A DNA stretch of 64,000 nucleotides from Bacillus sp. SD075 (GCF_017355165.1 NZ_JADILK010000023.1:1-64000); one strand, 5' to 3'. Shown: positions 28,177 through 38,315, counted from the first letter of the stretch. Program-made: numbers and translations. The notes: generated by a model not told the origin, from the sequence alone.

Positions 28177-29091
28177 TCATACTAACGCCTTTTGTGAAGA
28201 CAATAGCTCCCACCATGCTGCGATTGTCGGTTTTTCAGCCATCTGCATGAAATTAATCTCAGCGCCTTTTCCCCTTAGGATCTCAACAAGGCTCATCATT
28301 CTAATCGAATCCATTCCTAAATCCACTAGATCCTCGTTATCATCAATATCTGATGGAGATTCACCCAAAAGATCAGCGATTTGATGCCTTAGGCCTTGCA
28401 AAGTCAAACCTTGTTCATAATTTCCTTCAACAGGCTCAGCGAATGACTGCTTTTCGCTTTTCAATTGTTCAAGTAATCGAGATGTTGTTGTCGCTACAGC
28501 ACAGCGTTCAGCTGCATATTTAATCGCCATTTTATGTTCTTCTAATGAAAAGTCTGCCACTGCATCAGATACCAAAAATGGTTCTATATCCTGCATAAAT
28601 GCTTCACTTGCTGTCAACAAACATCCAATATGGGCATATACCCCGCAAATGATCAGTTGATCACGGCCTTGTTCTTTCATCATTTCTAAAAGATTTGTCC
28701 TTTTAAATGCACTATATCGCCATTTAGTCAGTACAATGTCATCCTCGCTTGGAGCGACCTCATCCACCACTTTCGTTTGATTGATATCATCATCAAGTCC
28801 TGGCCCCCAAAAATCTGTTAGCAGTGCACGATCTTCTGGGTTTTGATTACCAGGTTGTGCTGTATAAACGACAGGGATCCCCAGTTCTACACAGCGGCTT
28901 TTTATGGACTGAATATGTGCCACCAGTTCAGTTATCGGTGATTCGCTTGCTGTATAGTAATTAAGGAAATATTGTTGCATATCATGAATGAGAAGCACTG
29001 AACGCTTTGGATCCGCTTTCCATGCAACTTTATTTTTTGGTAACTCCGATTCAACAGGCATTGCATATGGTGTGATAGCAGGAATAGCCAT
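28177..29091 (-). CDS. dhbB: DhbB, isochorismatase with aryl carrier domain
   Basis: 304 residues from the ATG at 29091 (AAGGAG 7 nt upstream; a TTG one codon earlier is also in frame). The N-terminal isochorismatase (about 1-210) has the catalytic Asp in LLIHDMQ, the Lys in LTKWRYSAF and the Cys in AHIGCLLTA. The C-terminal carrier domain (about 230-300) has the phosphopantetheine site LGMDSIRMM. It hydrolyses isochorismate to 2,3-dihydro-2,3-dihydroxybenzoate and then carries the activated dihydroxybenzoyl group to DhbF. It lies between dhbE and dhbF in the canonical order. Confidence 0.96.
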   Translation of the reverse strand: MAIPAITPYAMPVESELPKNKVAWKADPKRSVLLIHDMQQYFLNYYTASESPITELVAHIQSIKSRCVELGIPVVYTAQPGNQNPEDRALLTDFWGPGLDDDINQTKVVDEVAPSEDDIVLTKWRYSAFKRTNLLEMMKEQGRDQLIICGVYAHIGCLLTASEAFMQDIEPFLVSDAVADFSLEEHKMAIKYAAERCAVATTTSRLLEQLKSEKQSFAEPVEGNYEQGLTLQGLRHQIADLLGESPSDIDDNEDLVDLGMDSIRMMSLVEILRGKGAEINFMQMAEKPTIAAWWELLSSQKALV

Positions 29092-29119
29092 CAAATCACT
29101 CCTTCTATGATTTTTTTAT

Positions 29120-30745
29120 TCACTTCATCGTAATCCGATTGTTAAGTTTATCTGATATAATTTGTCGCAATGCTTTTTTACTCACTTTACCTAACGGCGT
29201 TTTTGGGAAGGAATCAATGAACTCAATCCTGTCAGGAATTTTAAAGACGGCAAGCCCTCGATCCTTCAAAAAATGTTTAAGTTCCTTTGCCATTGGCGCC
29301 TGATCGCGCGGTATCACAAATGCACATGATCTCTCCCCTAGATAATCGTCCGTCATAGAAACGATGGCTGCATCATGTACTGCATCATGAGCCAGGAGAT
29401 GATTTTCAACTTCCTCAGCGGCAATTTTTTCACCGCCACGATTGATTTGGTCCTTATCACGGCCTTCCACAACTATATAGCCCGACTCGGTCATACTGAC
29501 CAAATCACCAGTCCGATAGAATCCATCTATGGTGAATGCCTTCGCATTATGTTCTTCGGCTTTATAATAACCGCAAATGGTATAGGGTCCTCTCGTTAAC
29601 AAATGTCCCACTTGTCCCTGTTGAACATTCCTGTCTTCCTCATCGACTATTCGGATTTCATCAAATTCCGACATCGGCCTGCCTTGTGTGTTGATGATGA
29701 TTTCATCAGGATCATTTAATCTCGTATAGTTAACTAGACCTTCAGCCATGCCAAAAACTTGCTGCAACTTGCATCCGAAGGCGGGATATACCCGACGGGC
29801 AGCTTCTGCACTGAACTTAGCCCCCCCTACCTGAAGCACTTGGAGGCTGGATAAATCATAGTTACGAGTAGACACTGCATCAAGCCACCTCAAAGCAAGA
29901 GGCGGTACAAGAGCGGTGATCGTCACACCTTGTTTTTCAATAAGCGGAAATGCCTCATCAGGACTGGGACCTGGCGAAAGGACTACTCTACCGCCTGCAT
30001 AAAGCGTACCCAGAATACCTGGCGAGCTAAGTGGATAGTTATGGGCAATAGGAAGAACTGCGAGATAAACACTATCCATATCCACTTGGCAAATCTCAGC
30101 GCTAAGCCTCAAACTGTATATGTAATCATCATGTGTTCTTGGGATCAATTTTGATAATCCAGTACTTCCCCCTGATAATTGAAGAAAGGCAATGTCACAT
30201 GAATCTACTTTTGTTTCCTTCTTATTTGGGTTGATGTATAAATCCGCCAAATTCACGAATTCTTCTTCTTCACCCAAGACAATCACGCTTAACAAGGTAT
30301 CATTCTTGCTTTTTGCGCCTCTTGCAAGATCACGATAATCAAAACCGGCCTGCTTATCCGGGATGATGTAGGCTACTGCCTCAGCAAACTCACAAAAATA
30401 GTTAATTTCACTACTTCGATGCGACGGTAGAGCAAATACAGGCAATGCCCCTAATCTAAATAGTGCAAAACAAACCTCAAAGAATTCGATTACATTGGGC
30501 AGCTGGACCACCACTCGATCATTTTTCTTTATTCCCATTTCCTGAAATCCAGATGCTAACCGATCGGCCCTATTATCCAATTCAGCATAGCTCATATTTC
30601 TCTCCCCGCTTGTGATGGCGATGCGCTCCCCATGCTCCTTGGCACGTTCACGTAACATCCCCCCAAAGGTTTCCCCTTTCCAGCACCCCTCTTTTCGATA
30701 CAAATCCGCAAATTCCCTAGGCCACGAAGTACACCCTGTTAACAT
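29120..30745 (-). CDS. dhbE: DhbE, 2,3-dihydroxybenzoate-AMP ligase
   Basis: 541 residues from the ATG at 30745, which has GGAGG 8 nt upstream; an upstream in-frame GTG is part of that same site. Stand-alone adenylation domain: core motif [15 protein letters not shown], the HNYPLSSPG segment that forms the dihydroxybenzoate pocket, YRTGD, and the catalytic Lys in TPLGKVSKK. It adenylates 2,3-dihydroxybenzoate and loads it on the DhbB aryl carrier domain. Separated from dhbC by about 20 bp in the same transcript. Confidence 0.96.
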   Translation of the reverse strand: MLTGCTSWPREFADLYRKEGCWKGETFGGMLRERAKEHGERIAITSGERNMSYAELDNRADRLASGFQEMGIKKNDRVVVQLPNVIEFFEVCFALFRLGALPVFALPSHRSSEINYFCEFAEAVAYIIPDKQAGFDYRDLARGAKSKNDTLLSVIVLGEEEEFVNLADLYINPNKKETKVDSCDIAFLQLSGGSTGLSKLIPRTHDDYIYSLRLSAEICQVDMDSVYLAVLPIAHNYPLSSPGILGTLYAGGRVVLSPGPSPDEAFPLIEKQGVTITALVPPLALRWLDAVSTRNYDLSSLQVLQVGGAKFSAEAARRVYPAFGCKLQQVFGMAEGLVNYTRLNDPDEIIINTQGRPMSEFDEIRIVDEEDRNVQQGQVGHLLTRGPYTICGYYKAEEHNAKAFTIDGFYRTGDLVSMTESGYIVVEGRDKDQINRGGEKIAAEEVENHLLAHDAVHDAAIVSMTDDYLGERSCAFVIPRDQAPMAKELKHFLKDRGLAVFKIPDRIEFIDSFPKTPLGKVSKKALRQIISDKLNNRITMK

Positions 30746-30764
30746 CCTTTTTCCCTCCACACTT

Positions 30765-31988
30765 TTAATTTAGTAACTTTGCATCTATTCCCATTGCACG
30801 CAGCATGGTTTGAAATTTAGCTGATGTTTCCGCAAGCTCTTCTTCCGGTTTGGATTCTGCAACCACCCCAGCTCCAGCGAATAAGCGAAGAACCTGCCGC
30901 TCTACCTCCGCGCACCGGATGGTAACGACCCATTCCCCGTCTCCTTCTGCATCGCACCAGCCAACCATCCCTGTAAAGAACCCACGATCAAATGGTTCGA
31001 TTTCCTGGATGGCTTCTCGTGCCAGGTCAGTCGGTGATCCACATACAGCAGGAGTCGGGTGAAGTGCAATCGCTAGCTCCAATGACGAAGTTGCAGGATC
31101 CTTAAGCTCACCTTTTACTTCCGTCGACAGATGCCACATGGTTTCGGTATGTATCACTGTTGGTTTTTCCGGTACATCCATCGTTTTGAAAAATGGTCTC
31201 AGAGCCTCAGCTACGGCATGGACAACAACAGCATGTTCATGTAAATCCTTAGAGGAAGAAAGTATCTCATCCGCTCGCCTCTTATCCTCGATAGGGTCAT
31301 CACTCCGTGGCCTGGAACCTGCCAAAGGATTTGCCAAAACCTGTAATCCCGATCTTGAAACAAGCAATTCCGGGCTGGCCCCAATCAGCGTTTTCGAGAA
31401 TGGGGTATCACCTTTCCCCTTGACCTTTTGAGGTAAATCAACGGCAAAGGTATAACCGTTCTTGTTATGTTGAGCTAGATTATGAAGTAACGGACTGATA
31501 TTCACAGTTTCTGAAGAAGTAAGATGCAACGTTCTTGATAGGACAATTTTGTCAAGATGGCCGCTTTTAATATACGTAAGGCCGCGTTCCACACCCTCTT
31601 TATACAGGGAAGGCTCGGGTACCGATTTCATTTCATAAGTTGGCTTTTTGGTTTCCATTGAAAAGCTGGTGAGATTATCTTGCAGAGGGACTGAAGAACT
31701 TATGTTTTCAGGTACAATAAGTTGAGCGTCCTTTTTGTTATCGAATGGTACAGCACCTGTTACCACAGGATTTTCGTACCCTTGTTCTTTTGCCTTTTTT
31801 AATGCAGCAACCACTCTTGCGGCGAGACTTTCCATTTGATTTGCATTTTCTTCATCTCTTGGAACCGTAATGAAGGAACCTTTTCCCAGTAGTGTTCGGT
31901 ATGGAGATGCAAGGAAAAAGTCACCAACCTCATACTCATCCAACGGCTGTTTTTCCAATACGGCAGAATTACCTTTAAACTTCATCAT
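30765..31988 (-). CDS. dhbC: DhbC, isochorismate synthase
   Basis: A 407-residue chorismate-binding enzyme that isomerises chorismate to isochorismate, the first committed step. The C-terminal two thirds hold [45 protein letters not shown] and the metal-binding acidic region [18 protein letters not shown] with GGAGGGG 7 nt upstream. Length agrees with Bacillus subtilis DhbC (398). A menF-type synthase for menaquinone is the main alternative, but its place between dhbA and dhbE settles the call. Confidence 0.96.
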   Translation of the reverse strand: MMKFKGNSAVLEKQPLDEYEVGDFFLASPYRTLLGKGSFITVPRDEENANQMESLAARVVAALKKAKEQGYENPVVTGAVPFDNKKDAQLIVPENISSSVPLQDNLTSFSMETKKPTYEMKSVPEPSLYKEGVERGLTYIKSGHLDKIVLSRTLHLTSSETVNISPLLHNLAQHNKNGYTFAVDLPQKVKGKGDTPFSKTLIGASPELLVSRSGLQVLANPLAGSRPRSDDPIEDKRRADEILSSSKDLHEHAVVVHAVAEALRPFFKTMDVPEKPTVIHTETMWHLSTEVKGELKDPATSSLELAIALHPTPAVCGSPTDLAREAIQEIEPFDRGFFTGMVGWCDAEGDGEWVVTIRCAEVERQVLRLFAGAGVVAESKPEEELAETSAKFQTMLRAMGIDAKLLN

Positions 31989-32042
31989 ATTAAAACCCCT
32001 CCAAATTCACTTAATATTCAGACTAACGTGTGAATGGTCGTG

Positions 32043-32828
32043 TTACGCACCTAAAGTGGCGCCACCATCTACACACAAATTACTCATTGTAATGTGATTC
32101 GATTGATTGGATATGAAAAATAGGATAGCCTCCGCTATATCAGTAGGCATGGCTATTTTTTTCAGCGGGATTCCTACCTTGAATGCTTCAGGCATACCAT
32201 TTATGACAGCTTCGGCACCATTCTCGCCGTTCCACAGGGACCATTGCATCTCCGTGTCCGTAGATCCGGGGGAAACAATATTGCAACGGATATTATATTG
32301 GGCCAATTCCAACCCTAAACACTTCGTAAACATGACGGCCGCTGCCTTGGATGCAGCATAGGCAGCCATTGAGACTCGCGGTACACTTGCGGCGTTCGAT
32401 CCGACCGTGACAATCGATCCTCTTTTTCTTGTCACCATGTATTTGCTCACCGAACGAGATACATTAAATACACCGGTGGAATTCACGGCAAAAGTCTTAG
32501 ACCAATCTTGGCCACTGAATGACTCGACCATTCCTGTGCGTAACACTCCGGCAACATTGACCAGTGTCTCTATAGGACCGATATCATTCTCAATTTGATC
32601 AACAATGGCATCGATTGCATGACTGTCGCTCACATCCGCTGAAAAGGCATAGACCTCCAAGCCTTGAGACTTCAATTCACTTACGTACCTATCAAGCTTT
32701 TCGGCATTATGATCAATGGCCGCCACAATAAGGCCGAGCTTGGCTAAAGCCTGAACCACGGCACCTCCAATACCTTGAGCACCTCCCGTTACAAGAGCAA
32801 CTTTCCCTTTACATTCCAAAAAGTCCAC
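32043..32828 (-). CDS. dhbA: DhbA, 2,3-dihydro-2,3-dihydroxybenzoate dehydrogenase
   Basis: 261 residues from the GTG at 32828 with GGGAG 7 nt upstream, the same length as Bacillus subtilis DhbA; the frame runs 39 codons further upstream, but that part is a chance extension through the leader. Short-chain dehydrogenase: TGGAQGIGG cofactor loop, NVAG, catalytic Ser in GSNAAS and the YAASK catalytic pair. It oxidises the DhbB product to 2,3-dihydroxybenzoate with NAD+. First gene of the operon; the promoter and Fur box are at 32948-33013. Confidence 0.96.
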   Translation of the reverse strand: MDFLECKGKVALVTGGAQGIGGAVVQALAKLGLIVAAIDHNAEKLDRYVSELKSQGLEVYAFSADVSDSHAIDAIVDQIENDIGPIETLVNVAGVLRTGMVESFSGQDWSKTFAVNSTGVFNVSRSVSKYMVTRKRGSIVTVGSNAASVPRVSMAAYAASKAAAVMFTKCLGLELAQYNIRCNIVSPGSTDTEMQWSLWNGENGAEAVINGMPEAFKVGIPLKKIAMPTDIAEAILFFISNQSNHITMSNLCVDGGATLGA

Positions 32829-32947
32829 CTTGACACTCCCTTTCCTAATCAAAATCCAAAAATCCAATGTATAGAAGCTCAGATACAATCCCATGGCAAA
32901 CAGGGGGTACATGGCTTTTACGATTGTCAAAAAGTAAAATACCAACC

Positions 32948-32966
32948 AATAATGATAATCATTATC
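32948..32966. promoter_or_regulatory. Fur box of the dhb operon
   Basis: AATAATGATAATCATTATC matches the 19-bp Fur consensus at 18 positions. It begins about 19 bp downstream of the -10 element at 32985-32990, so bound Fur would cover the early transcribed region. Confidence 0.92.
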
Positions 32967-32984
32967 AATTGGAATCTACAGGTA

Positions 32985-33013
32985 ATGATATCTATTTATA
33001 ACTTAATGGTCAA
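32985..33013 (-). promoter_or_regulatory. Sigma-A-type promoter of the dhb operon
   Basis: On the minus strand TTGACC, a 17-bp spacer and TATCAT. The spacing and the Fur box just downstream support it as the dhb promoter. Confidence 0.75.
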
Positions 33014-33042
33014 GGGACTTCCATGGATTTACTGAGAAAGAC

Positions 33043-33912
33043 CTATTTCTTACCAGGCATATTTCTCTTCAAAGCAAAACGTATGGCCCTGTTAATCAAA
33101 GGTGGTAAAACCGAAAGATGCCCTTCCTCTTCAAACTCCTTGAATTGAACGTTCACTCTGCTATCCTTCATGGATAATCGTTTTGATAATTCCAAAGCAT
33201 TTTCGTTCATGCCGCTTTTATGGGTGCCCTCCAGCTCCCCCACGCCAAGCAATATCGAAATATCACCATTTCCTTGATTTAATCGGGAAAGAAACCTCTC
33301 CTCCTCCTCACGGAACCACTTTTTGTTCCAATGGAGAGATGGGCTTCCAGCTATATAAGTTTGGAAAGCATACGGATTTTCAAACAGGACATATAAAGTG
33401 AAAAGGCCGCCAAGGGAATGCCCGAAGAGTGTTTGGCTATTGTGATCGACCTTAAATCTTTTACCGATTTCCGGTTTTAAATCCTCTTCCATGAACTTCA
33501 GAAAGTTTTCCGCTCCTCCATGCGAAGGCCATGGACTTCCGCCTGGTCTTACAGGTAACTCGCTATCCGCAACAGGCAGAGTGAAATCATAATAACGTTC
33601 AGAAGAAAATGGTTCATTGGTGGCATATCCAATACCCACAATGATGGCGGGAACCACTCCTGACTTTTCCGGCCGGCGCGATTGCAATCGTACCGCCTCA
33701 ACCATCGTTCCAAATACAGAATTGGCATCGAGCAAATAAATGACCGGATATCCCGAGGGTGGCGGCTCTTCCAATGGCTTTGAAACAAAAATTTGGTATT
33801 CACGTTTCCCAGTACTCGAATGCATGAGAATCTGTTGAGTTCCCTTGATTGTAACCTCTGTACTGGCAGTAGTTTTGTCCATTACGCTTTTGTCCATTTT
33901 TTTATGCATCAT
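33043..33912 (-). CDS. besA: BesA-like siderophore trilactone esterase
   Basis: A 289-residue alpha/beta hydrolase of the esterase D/Fes-like group, equal in length to Bacillus subtilis BesA. The nucleophile is in GHSLGG (164-169), the oxyanion region is near LLDANSVFG, and the catalytic His is in EEEGHLSVLP. It has no signal peptide, as expected for an enzyme that cleaves ferric bacillibactin in the cytoplasm to free iron. GGAGGG lies 10 nt upstream of the start. It has its own promoter with an overlapping Fur box at 34033-34065, and lies directly upstream of the dhb promoter. Confidence 0.88.
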   Translation of the reverse strand: MMHKKMDKSVMDKTTASTEVTIKGTQQILMHSSTGKREYQIFVSKPLEEPPPSGYPVIYLLDANSVFGTMVEAVRLQSRRPEKSGVVPAIIVGIGYATNEPFSSERYYDFTLPVADSELPVRPGGSPWPSHGGAENFLKFMEEDLKPEIGKRFKVDHNSQTLFGHSLGGLFTLYVLFENPYAFQTYIAGSPSLHWNKKWFREEEERFLSRLNQGNGDISILLGVGELEGTHKSGMNENALELSKRLSMKDSRVNVQFKEFEEEGHLSVLPPLINRAIRFALKRNMPGKK

Positions 33913-34032
33913 CTAAATGAATCCCTCCAACCTTTAATACTAGTAATTTTATTCATTTTTACTTCTCAAATAATTTAAGCTCTCTTAATATCAGTTTAAA
34001 AGAATGTACTTGAGAAAGATTACCACGACATC

Positions 34033-34065
34033 GATAATGATAATCCTTCTCAATGGATATATCAA
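34033..34065 (-). promoter_or_regulatory. besA promoter overlapped by a Fur box
   Basis: On the minus strand TTGATA (34060-34065), 17-bp spacer, TATCAT (34037-34042). On the plus strand GATAATGATAATCCTTCTC (34033-34051) matches the Fur consensus at 17 of 19 positions and covers the -10 and part of the spacer. Confidence 0.78.
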
Positions 34066-34162
34066 CCATACATCGATTGTTTTTTCTATTATTTTACAAA
34101 GGGAGCTTCCCCTTCCCTTTTCACTCTAATTTTCATAAAAACATTACTTTGGAAAATTATTC

Positions 34163-34227
34163 TTGAAATAATAGAGAATTAATTATATATTTAATAGCAT
34201 GTTATAGTGATAATGATAATCGTTATC
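34163..34227 (+). promoter_or_regulatory. Promoter and Fur box of the siderophore ABC importer
   Basis: TTGAAA (34163-34168), 17-bp spacer, TATATT (34186-34191), then GATAATGATAATCGTTATC (34209-34227), which matches the Fur consensus at 18 of 19. The Fur box sits at about +12 to +30, the same layout as at the dhb promoter. About 145 bp of leader follow before the binding-protein gene; I see no riboswitch in it. Confidence 0.82.
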
Positions 34228-34371
34228 ATACACTGCATATAAGCATTAATCTTTATTTTGCAACTCAGCTGGTAAAGGAAGTGAAAAAGTCGGTCAGAAC
34301 CATCATATAGAGGTTTTTCTGTGGGAACCATTAAATTTATATTCTATGAATCTAAAAAGGGGAATTGACAA

Positions 34372-35340
34372 ATGAAAAAGAAATTATTCGTACTTGGTAT
34401 GGCAACAGTATTCAGTTTTGGACTTGGCGCTTGCGGCAATGCCGACAAGACTTCAAGCGATGCTTCAGAAGAAAGCAAAGTGACGGATTCGTCTAAAAAA
34501 GAAACACAGACCATATCCTATTTGGATAAAGAATATACAATTCCATCCAAGGTGACCAATATCGCAACAGCGAGTTTGGAATCAATGGAGGATGCGGCCA
34601 TATTAGGGATTAAACCTACCGGTGTTGTTACTGTTGGTGGGGAAATACCTGAATATTTAGCTAAAGACCTCGAAGGTGCTAAGTCGATCGGTGAAAAAAT
34701 GCAGCCGAACTATGAAACCCTTCTGGAAATGAAGCCTGATGTCATCATGTGGTCTTCCAAATCTCCGGCTAATGTGACGGAACAGTTGGAAAAAGTGGCG
34801 CCAACATTCCCTTATTCACATATTTCGACAAATTGGGAAGACAACCTGCGTTTAATGGCCAGCCTTACAGGTAAAAAAGATGAAGCTGAAAAAATCATCA
34901 ATACCTATAATGATGATGCCACAAAAGCTAAACTGGAAATCGGTGAAAAGCTGAAGGATAAAAAGGTATTAGTGGTGAGAATCAGGAACGGAAGCCTCTT
35001 CCTATATCCTGAGGATGTGTATTTCAACCCAGTTATATATAAAGATTTAGGCTTGACTGTCCCTGAAGAAATTAAGCCTGTTAAAGCACAAGAAATGATT
35101 TCATTAGAAAAATTTGCAGAACTTGACCCAGATTATGTCTTCTTGCAATTCTCGGAAAGTGAAAATGCACAAAAACCGGAAGCGTTAAAAGATTTAGAAA
35201 ACAATTCCATTTGGAAGAGCGTCACGGCAGTAAAAGACAATCATGTGTTTGTAAACTCGGTTGATCCTCTTGCTCAAGGTGGAACGGCTTGGAGTAAAAC
35301 GGCTTTCCTTAAGGCTGCAACGGAAGAATTAGCTAAATAA
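34372..35340 (+). CDS. Siderophore-binding lipoprotein of an ABC importer (FeuA-like)
   Basis: A 322-residue type III periplasmic-binding-protein homologue anchored by lipid: lipobox LGAC with C21, then a Ser/Asp-rich linker. The two lobes are joined by a long helix, with the conserved IATASLESMEDAAILGIKPTGV and LEMKPDVIMWSS segments of the iron-siderophore family. It is first in a four-gene importer operon behind a Fur box, divergent from besA and dhb. Context argues for ferric bacillibactin as ligand; hydroxamate or other catecholate siderophores cannot be excluded from sequence. Confidence 0.88.
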   Translation: MKKKLFVLGMATVFSFGLGACGNADKTSSDASEESKVTDSSKKETQTISYLDKEYTIPSKVTNIATASLESMEDAAILGIKPTGVVTVGGEIPEYLAKDLEGAKSIGEKMQPNYETLLEMKPDVIMWSSKSPANVTEQLEKVAPTFPYSHISTNWEDNLRLMASLTGKKDEAEKIINTYNDDATKAKLEIGEKLKDKKVLVVRIRNGSLFLYPEDVYFNPVIYKDLGLTVPEEIKPVKAQEMISLEKFAELDPDYVFLQFSESENAQKPEALKDLENNSIWKSVTAVKDNHVFVNSVDPLAQGGTAWSKTAFLKAATEELAK

Positions 35341-35362
35341 ACAGTAAGGTGCGTTGATTGAT

Positions 35363-36370
35363 ATGGCAAAAACAAATTCATTACCAATAATAATTCTTTG
35401 TATGGCACCTCTATTGATTTGTTTCTCCATCGTATTATCGATCTTATATGGTGCCAAAAATATAGATTCCATAACGGTATGGAATGCCATTTTCCACTAT
35501 GACTCTAGTAACGTTGACCATACGATCATTATGGCCTCTCGCTTGCCTAGAGTTTTGGGTGCCCTTCTCGTCGGGGGATTTTTAGCCATATCAGGAGCAC
35601 TCATGCAGGGGATGACAAGAAATTATCTTGCATCCCCTTCAATTATGGGAGTGACGGATGGCTCTGCGTTCGTGATTACACTTTGTATGGTATTTGCTCC
35701 GGGTATGTCTTCATTCCAAATGATCCTCTTTTCCATGCTAGGTTCTGCATTGGGAGCCGGAATTGTCTTTGGTTTTGGGTCGCTGCTTCCAAATGGATTA
35801 TCACCCGTTCGATTGGCCATTATTGGAACTGTGATCGGGACATTTTTAAGCAGTATTTCGGCTGCCATAGCATCCTATTTCCAAGTTTCCCAGGGTGTAA
35901 GTTTTTGGTACAATTCGAGATTGCACCAGATTGATCCCAATGTACTAAAATTGGCGTTACCATGTGGAATGTTGGGAATCATCCTCGCCTTATTCATCTC
36001 AAAATCTATTACGATATTATCTTTAGGCGAAGAAATTTCCATCAATTTAGGACAGCGCACAAAATTAGTAAAAGCTATCGCCCTCCTTTCCGTCATCTGC
36101 TTAACGGGAATAGCAGTGGCGCTTGTAGGGAAAATCGGTTTTGTTGGACTTATCATCCCCCACATCACCCGGTTTTTAATTGGGATCGATTATAGGTGGA
36201 TCGTTCCATGTGCAGGGGTAATTGGTGCGGTTTTTCTAGCTCTGTGCGATGTCTTGAGCCGGTTTGTTAATTATCCATTCGAAACCCCCATCGGAGTCGT
36301 TACTTCCCTAATCGGCATTCCTTTCTTCCTGTACTTAATAAGAACGAGAGGAGGAGAAAAGAATGGATAA
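35363..36370 (+). CDS. FecCD-family siderophore ABC permease (first subunit)
   Basis: About 335 residues with around nine to ten hydrophobic segments. Family features include the SRLPRVLGALLVGG segment near the N-terminus, QGMTRN and the GFVGLIIPHITR cytoplasmic coupling helix that contacts the ATPase. The ATG at 35363 is preferred, with AAGGTG about 11 nt upstream; a TTG three codons earlier sits too close to it. Its end overlaps the next permease by 8 nt. It forms a heterodimer with that second subunit. Confidence 0.9.
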   Translation: MAKTNSLPIIILCMAPLLICFSIVLSILYGAKNIDSITVWNAIFHYDSSNVDHTIIMASRLPRVLGALLVGGFLAISGALMQGMTRNYLASPSIMGVTDGSAFVITLCMVFAPGMSSFQMILFSMLGSALGAGIVFGFGSLLPNGLSPVRLAIIGTVIGTFLSSISAAIASYFQVSQGVSFWYNSRLHQIDPNVLKLALPCGMLGIILALFISKSITILSLGEEISINLGQRTKLVKAIALLSVICLTGIAVALVGKIGFVGLIIPHITRFLIGIDYRWIVPCAGVIGAVFLALCDVLSRFVNYPFETPIGVVTSLIGIPFFLYLIRTRGGEKNG

Positions 36371-37385
36371 GAATACACGGTTTCGCTTCACCATCACGAT
36401 GACCATCATTTTATGTTTAATCGCTGTTTCAAGTTATTTGAGCTTGATATCCGGTACATTCGACATGACCGTCAAAGCTGTCCTTCAGACCTTATTCAGG
36501 GTGAATCCAGTGTCCGATTTCGATTTGGTCATCTTTGATTTCAGGCTCCCCCGCATTGTGATCGCCGGTTTGGTGGGAGTGAGCTTAGGAATTGCAGGGA
36601 CTGTCATTCAAGGGGTTACGAAAAACGGCTTGGCCGATTCCGGTATTCTCGGTATTAATGCCGGTGCTGGGACAGCCATTGTCATTTTCATGTTTTTCTA
36701 TCAAGGTCAAAACAGCGGCTCGGATTGGTTCTCCATTATGAGTTTTCCTCTATTCGGTTTGGTGGGCGGACTTTTGGCAGCCCTATTGATTTTCCTTTTC
36801 TCTTGGAAGAACGGCACCCTGGACATGGGTCGCCTGTTACTGACCGGGATTGCCATAGGTTCGGCGTTTGGTGCCCTTTCCTTATATTTATCATTAAAAA
36901 TGAAATCGACCGATTTTGAAATGGCAACGGTTTGGCTGTCAGGAACGATCTATGATGCCAACTGGAAATACATCGCATCCATGTTACCATGGATGATAGT
37001 CCTGATTCCGATCATTAAGAAAAAGGCTTATTTACTTGATTTGTATCAGTTGGAAGAATCAAGTGTTAAAAGTTTGGGGATTTCAGTAGAAAAGGAAACG
37101 ATCATCCTTTTACTCTGTAGCATCGGATTGGTGGGCGCCTCCGTTTCCGTATCGGGAAATATCGGTTTCATAGGTTTAATGGCTCCCCACATAGCGAAGC
37201 ACCTTGTAGGTATCCATCACAATCAGGTCATCCCAGTATCGGGAGCAATTGGCGCATTGCTGGTGATCGTATCCGATTTTATCGCAAAAACCGTTTTTGC
37301 ACCGGCTGAACTGCCAGTCGGGATCATCATCTCGATTATTGGTGTCCCATATTTTCTTTATTTACTAATTAAAGCTAAAGCGTAG
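36363..37385 (+). CDS. FecCD-family siderophore ABC permease (second subunit)
   Basis: 340 residues, polytopic. It has FRLPRIVIAGLVGVSLG, QGVTKNGLADSGILG and the coupling-helix motif GFIGLMAPHIAKHLVG. The AGGAGG site is within the end of the preceding gene, and the two reading frames overlap, so the subunits are translationally coupled. Confidence 0.9.
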   Translation: MDKNTRFRFTITMTIILCLIAVSSYLSLISGTFDMTVKAVLQTLFRVNPVSDFDLVIFDFRLPRIVIAGLVGVSLGIAGTVIQGVTKNGLADSGILGINAGAGTAIVIFMFFYQGQNSGSDWFSIMSFPLFGLVGGLLAALLIFLFSWKNGTLDMGRLLLTGIAIGSAFGALSLYLSLKMKSTDFEMATVWLSGTIYDANWKYIASMLPWMIVLIPIIKKKAYLLDLYQLEESSVKSLGISVEKETIILLLCSIGLVGASVSVSGNIGFIGLMAPHIAKHLVGIHHNQVIPVSGAIGALLVIVSDFIAKTVFAPAELPVGIIISIIGVPYFLYLLIKAKA

Positions 37386-37400
37386 AAGGAGCGATGATCA

Positions 37401-38222
37401 GTGAGTATTCTCCGTATGGAAAATCTAGAAACGAATTACGAGAAATTCACGGTATTCAAAGACTTGAATTTGGAAATAAAGGAAGGCCTGGTCACTACCA
37501 TCATTGGCCCTAATGGCTGTGGTAAATCTACCTTACTGAAAACGATAGGCCGTATTCTAAAACAAAAGAGCGGAAGCGTTTTTTTACAAGGACAGGATTT
37601 ACATAAGATCCATACTAAGCAGATTGCCAAGCAGCTGGCGTTACTTCCCCAAAACCCGGTTGCACCAGCCCAATTGAAGGTAGAGGAACTTATTTCATAT
37701 GGAAGGTATCCGCACCGCAATAATGTAAATAAACTAACGAAAGAAGATAAAGAAACGATTGAATGGGCCATGGATATCACTAAAACCCTTTCATTTCGAA
37801 ACCGGCAAATCGCCAATCTATCCGGCGGTCAAAGACAAAAGGTTTGGCTGGCAATGGCTTTAGCACAGAAAACGGAGATTTTATTATTGGATGAGCCGAC
37901 CACCTATCTTGATATGGCTCATCAACTAGAGGTTTTGCAAATAGTTGAAAAGCTTAATAAAGAACAAAAAATAACGACTGTCATGGTATTGCACGATATA
38001 AACCATGCGTCTCGGTTTTCACATGAAATCATAACGATGAAGGAAGGAGAAATCATTAAAACCGGTACCCCGGGCGAAATCATTACTCCTGCCGTTTTAG
38101 AAGAAGTCTTTCGTATTCATGCAAGGGTGATGATAGATCCTGCCAATGGGGCACCCGTTTGTTTTGGTTATGACAATTTATTACAGAAAGAAGTATATAA
38201 AGAAGCTGTTTCATCCCATTAA
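37401..38222 (+). CDS. Siderophore ABC importer ATP-binding protein
   Basis: 273 residues. Walker A GPNGCGKS, signature LSGGQRQ, Walker B ILLLDEPT and the switch His in VLHDINHASR. GTG start with AAGGAG about 10 nt upstream. It belongs to the FecE/FhuC/YusV class. Unlike Bacillus subtilis feuABC, which borrows the distant ATPase YusV, this importer has its own ATPase in the operon. It ends shortly before a repeat-like segment and a terminator region. Confidence 0.9.
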   Translation: MSILRMENLETNYEKFTVFKDLNLEIKEGLVTTIIGPNGCGKSTLLKTIGRILKQKSGSVFLQGQDLHKIHTKQIAKQLALLPQNPVAPAQLKVEELISYGRYPHRNNVNKLTKEDKETIEWAMDITKTLSFRNRQIANLSGGQRQKVWLAMALAQKTEILLLDEPTTYLDMAHQLEVLQIVEKLNKEQKITTVMVLHDINHASRFSHEIITMKEGEIIKTGTPGEIITPAVLEEVFRIHARVMIDPANGAPVCFGYDNLLQKEVYKEAVSSH

Positions 38223-38259
38223 AAGCTGTGGTTCGGAAAACGTTTTATACCCTTAGTAG

Positions 38260-38315
38260 ATTGGAGGATCCATGACTGCCCGCGGAAAGCGATTCTCTTG
38301 AGCGGTACTCAACAC
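38260..38315. repeat. Fragment of a Bacillus-type intergenic repeat
   Basis: The segment ATGACTGCCCGCGGAAAGCG followed by AGCGG and TCAACA resembles a short GC-rich intergenic element that occurs in many copies in Bacillus-related genomes. Only one copy is in this window, so repetition is from memory, not shown here. It could be a degraded copy left after the ABC ATPase gene. Confidence 0.3.

Noticed and set aside
32829-32945. 39-codon N-terminal extension of dhbA
   Set aside because: It reaches back to the Fur box region, has no ribosome binding site, and the GTG at 32828 gives the known DhbA length of 261 residues.
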